Source: Mucilaginibacter gracilis (GTDB lineage Bacteria > Bacteroidota > Bacteroidia > Sphingobacteriales > Sphingobacteriaceae). Taken from it: a stretch of 64,000 nucleotides of DNA. Where the stretch lies: contig NZ_RBKU01000001.1 of NCBI RefSeq assembly GCF_003633615.1, forward strand, positions 1,426,001 to 1,490,000, given 5' to 3'. Made by a program: the position numbers and the translations under genes. Below are positions 61,846 through 64,000 of the stretch, in pieces; positions within the stretch are counted from its first letter, which is position 1; every line of letters starts with the position of its first letter. The notes beneath the pieces are model-generated. The model was not told the DNA's origin. It did not search any database and worked only from the letters and a program-made list of their open reading frames with translations.

Positions 61846-62841
61846 ATGTTAAAATCCGGCATTTGCATTTTTACAATAGCTTTGTTTTTTTGCATCGGGC
61901 CGGCGATGGCCCAAAAAACCGATTCGGTTAAAATTGATACCAACCTGCTTAACAAGTACCGCATTAACCCACCCAAAAATGCGTTGCCGGTACGTATAAG
62001 GCCAATTTTATTAACGCCACAACCCATACCGGTTACAACAATTGATTTCCAGGTTAGTTATTGGCGTAAATCGTTAACGGCGGGTTTAAACCTTAACCAA
62101 ACGGCCTTTAGTAATAACTGGAGCGGCGGTGGTGTAAGCTCGTTTGCGCTTGGTGCCAATTTTGATTTTAAAGCCGAGTACAATAAACAGCCCCTAAGCT
62201 ATACAACCGAATTATTACTCATCTACGGTATATCAAAAAACAAAGGTCAGTTTTCGCGCAAAACCAACGATCGTATTTTTTATGATAACAAAGTAGCTTC
62301 GCAACTGTCAAAAAAATGGTACTTCTTCGGTTCGGTAAGTTTCGAATCGCAATTTGATGTTGGCTATCAATATGCCGATGGTTATGCTCCGTTATTAATA
62401 TCCAAGTTTATGTCGCCCGGTTACTTTACCGAGTCGATAGGTTTTGAGTATAAACCCGTAAAATATATTGATATACGCCTGGGTACAGGTACCGCGCGCC
62501 AAACCTTTGTGTTAGATACCACCATATACCATAACATACCCGGCAATTACGGTGTAACCCCGCACAATATACTCCGTAACGAACTGGCCTTCCAGGTAGT
62601 TAGTACCATTAATAAAGATGTTGCCACCAACATGAACCTCCAGGCCCGGTACGCCCTTTTTATACCCTACAATAATTTCAGCCAAATTACACACCGGTTA
62701 GATGCTACCCTTACGGCAAAGGTTAACCGCTTAATTAACGTTACCCTTAACGGAACAGTGCTTTACGATATTACCACCAATAAAAGCGTGCAAGCATCAC
62801 AGGGCCTGGCTTTGGGCCTCATCTACAAGTTCCCTAACTAA
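61846..62841 (+). CDS. DUF3078 outer-membrane protein
   Basis: 331 residues with a signal peptide (ends GPAMAQ). SYWRKSLTAGLNLNQTAFSNNWSGGG, LSYTTELLLIYGISKN and KWYFFGSVSFESQFDVGY are the typical DUF3078 strands; alternating aromatic beta strands and a terminal aromatic-rich strand (GLALGLIYKFPN) point to an outer-membrane barrel. Function unknown. Convergent with the DUF5916 gene. Confidence 0.88.
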   Translation: MLKSGICIFTIALFFCIGPAMAQKTDSVKIDTNLLNKYRINPPKNALPVRIRPILLTPQPIPVTTIDFQVSYWRKSLTAGLNLNQTAFSNNWSGGGVSSFALGANFDFKAEYNKQPLSYTTELLLIYGISKNKGQFSRKTNDRIFYDNKVASQLSKKWYFFGSVSFESQFDVGYQYADGYAPLLISKFMSPGYFTESIGFEYKPVKYIDIRLGTGTARQTFVLDTTIYHNIPGNYGVTPHNILRNELAFQVVSTINKDVATNMNLQARYALFIPYNNFSQITHRLDATLTAKVNRLINVTLNGTVLYDITTNKSVQASQGLALGLIYKFPN

Positions 62842-62868
62842 TGAGGGGGGAAATTGTAAGATTTTTTT

Positions 62869-64000
62869 TTAACCTTTATGCTTTTTGCGTAAATCCTGAT
62901 AATCTATATAGTACAATATTTTAAGGGATAAGTTATTGTTAAGCGGATTGGTAAATGTTTTGTGTACGTTATAAAAATAACCGTCGCGCGCTTCGTTGTT
63001 ATCGCTTAGGGCCGAATTTTTGTAAGCAATACTCAATTGGCTACCCGGCGAAAATTCCCAGGTATATATCATATCGGTATTCAGGGTGTTAAAGTTTTCA
63101 TCATTAGCCGCCGTATAGTCGGTTGTGGTTAACGCCTTTAACGATCCGTCGGTTTGCAACATCTGGAACGACTGATTATTCCGTTGGCTCCAATAATGCC
63201 TTAACCTCAAGGTTAGTCCCATTTTATTGTTAAAGGTATATTTCAGGTTAAATATATTTTCAACCGTGCTGCGGTTGTATAACGAAAATATGGAGTTGTT
63301 GCCTCCGTCGATAGTGTAAAAGCCGTAAGAGTGGTGCTCGGGGTTATAAGTAACATCTTCGCCAAACGAAAACTTATTGCTGATGCGTAAATTATAAAAA
63401 ATCTCGTCGGTATTGGTAAACGAGCTTTGTCCGTTGTTTACCGGGCGCACCTGCACAAAAAAGCCTCCGCTTAGGCGTTTGGCCTGGTTTGTATTTAACG
63501 ATACATTAAAACGGTAACTTGCCGGTGTGTTATAGTACATGCCAGCTATTTCGGGCGAATAATAATCGCGACCGCCAGGTTGCAGGTGCGTGTTAATATT
63601 AATGCTCCAAAAGTTTTTAAACCTTGCGTTACCGCCAATTGCTGCATCCATGGTTTGGAAAGCCGAAGGCTGGTATCGCCTCGAGTAGTAAACATACGAC
63701 CATATATTCCAAAAGGTTAAAAACTTTTTAGGCTTGTAATCGGCGTATTGCAAGTTAATGGTATGATCTAAATAATTAGGGTTGGTTAAATATCCCAAAT
63801 CGTTGGGGTTATAGTTGGGGCTGGCAAAATCCTCAATCACGCTCCAGGTAAAACTACCCAGGTTTTTATTAACACCAAACTCATAGGTATAGCCGGATAC
63901 ATCCGGTTTATCCGGATAAGATAAATTGCTCATAAAACCATATCCCGTTAGGGCATACGAATTTTTTTTGTTTTGTAAATTAAATGCAAAACCGCCAACA
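62869..64000 (-). CDS. DUF5916 family outer-membrane protein, C-terminal part
   Basis: The 3' end of a longer gene whose start is beyond the right edge; the frame is open from the window edge (VGGFAFNLQNKKNSYAL before YGFMSNLSYPDKPD). The visible 376 residues are amphipathic beta strands (LGSFTWSVIEDFAS, SFTNTDEIFYNLRIS, SIFSLYNRSTVENIFNLKYTF), as in the barrel of DUF5916 proteins, which usually carry a carbohydrate-binding or deacetylase-like N-terminus. The annotation of an ATG at 63933 as the start would be wrong. Confidence 0.82.
   Translation of the reverse strand, partial: VGGFAFNLQNKKNSYALTGYGFMSNLSYPDKPDVSGYTYEFGVNKNLGSFTWSVIEDFASPNYNPNDLGYLTNPNYLDHTINLQYADYKPKKFLTFWNIWSYVYYSRRYQPSAFQTMDAAIGGNARFKNFWSININTHLQPGGRDYYSPEIAGMYYNTPASYRFNVSLNTNQAKRLSGGFFVQVRPVNNGQSSFTNTDEIFYNLRISNKFSFGEDVTYNPEHHSYGFYTIDGGNNSIFSLYNRSTVENIFNLKYTFNNKMGLTLRLRHYWSQRNNQSFQMLQTDGSLKALTTTDYTAANDENFNTLNTDMIYTWEFSPGSQLSIAYKNSALSDNNEARDGYFYNVHKTFTNPLNNNLSLKILYYIDYQDLRKKHKG

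Overview
This window comes from a Bacteroidota chromosome, most likely family Sphingobacteriaceae (Mucilaginibacter/Pedobacter-like). The signs are the lipoprotein GldH, the futalosine menaquinone genes mqnB and mqnD, a three-gene sdhCAB operon with the one-piece cytochrome b subunit, RicT with an N-terminal Cys cluster, DUF3078, DUF3857, DUF5687 and DUF5916 proteins, and promoters of the Bacteroidota type (TTG, about 19 nt, TAnnTTTG). No rRNA, tRNA, insertion sequence, prophage or CRISPR array was recognised. Genes are dense and mostly housekeeping.

Layout. 1-4 kb: a tetR-tolC efflux operon entering from the left, a large secreted PIG-L deacetylase, and tatA. 4-8 kb: sdhCAB on the minus strand. 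8-13.5 kb: a thioredoxin-fold lipoprotein without redox cysteines, pdeM, an OmpR/HAMP-kinase pair, a small unknown protein and a bestrophin-like channel. 13.5-20 kb: a Do-type protease, dapF, an SDR-like protein and a SNF2 ATPase. 20-26.5 kb (minus): aat, two transglutaminase-like DUF3857 proteins, mqnD and mqnB. 26.5-35.3 kb (plus except one): a PTPS-like enzyme, folE, fabD, a 1238-residue NtrY-like kinase, a coiled-coil membrane protein on minus, and a GHL10-type glycosidase. 35.3-44.3 kb (minus): SDR, ligase-associated DNA ligase and exonuclease, a lipoprotein, Prc protease, a LuxR-type regulator with its partner, and an AlkA-like glycosylase. 44.3-50.1 kb (plus): membrane MutS-like ATPase, rarA, an ABC-2 exporter pair and a GNAT acetyltransferase. 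50.1-57.8 kb: xth, a Met-rich secreted protein, rmuC, an unknown TPR-like secreted protein and the gldH-ricT-holB operon. 57.9-64 kb: ruvX, a GxxExxY nuclease-like gene between perfect inverted repeats, an O-methyltransferase, two glucosaminidases, and envelope proteins ending in a partial DUF5916 gene.

Themes. DNA repair genes recur (pdeM, ligase plus exonuclease, AlkA-like, MutS-like, rarA, xth, rmuC, ruvX, holB, SNF2), and the ligase-associated repair set is split across about 27 kb with no Lhr helicase visible. The strongest unexplained signals are small elements between genes: a 25-bp perfect inverted repeat flanking the lone GxxExxY gene; several long quasi-palindromes, each built from its own short iterated word (sdhA-sdhB, folE-fabD, holB-ruvX); a heptamer array of 15 units growing out of a terminator arm; and a pair of inverted GC-rich REP-like sequences that is translated as the C-terminal 42 residues of the exonuclease.
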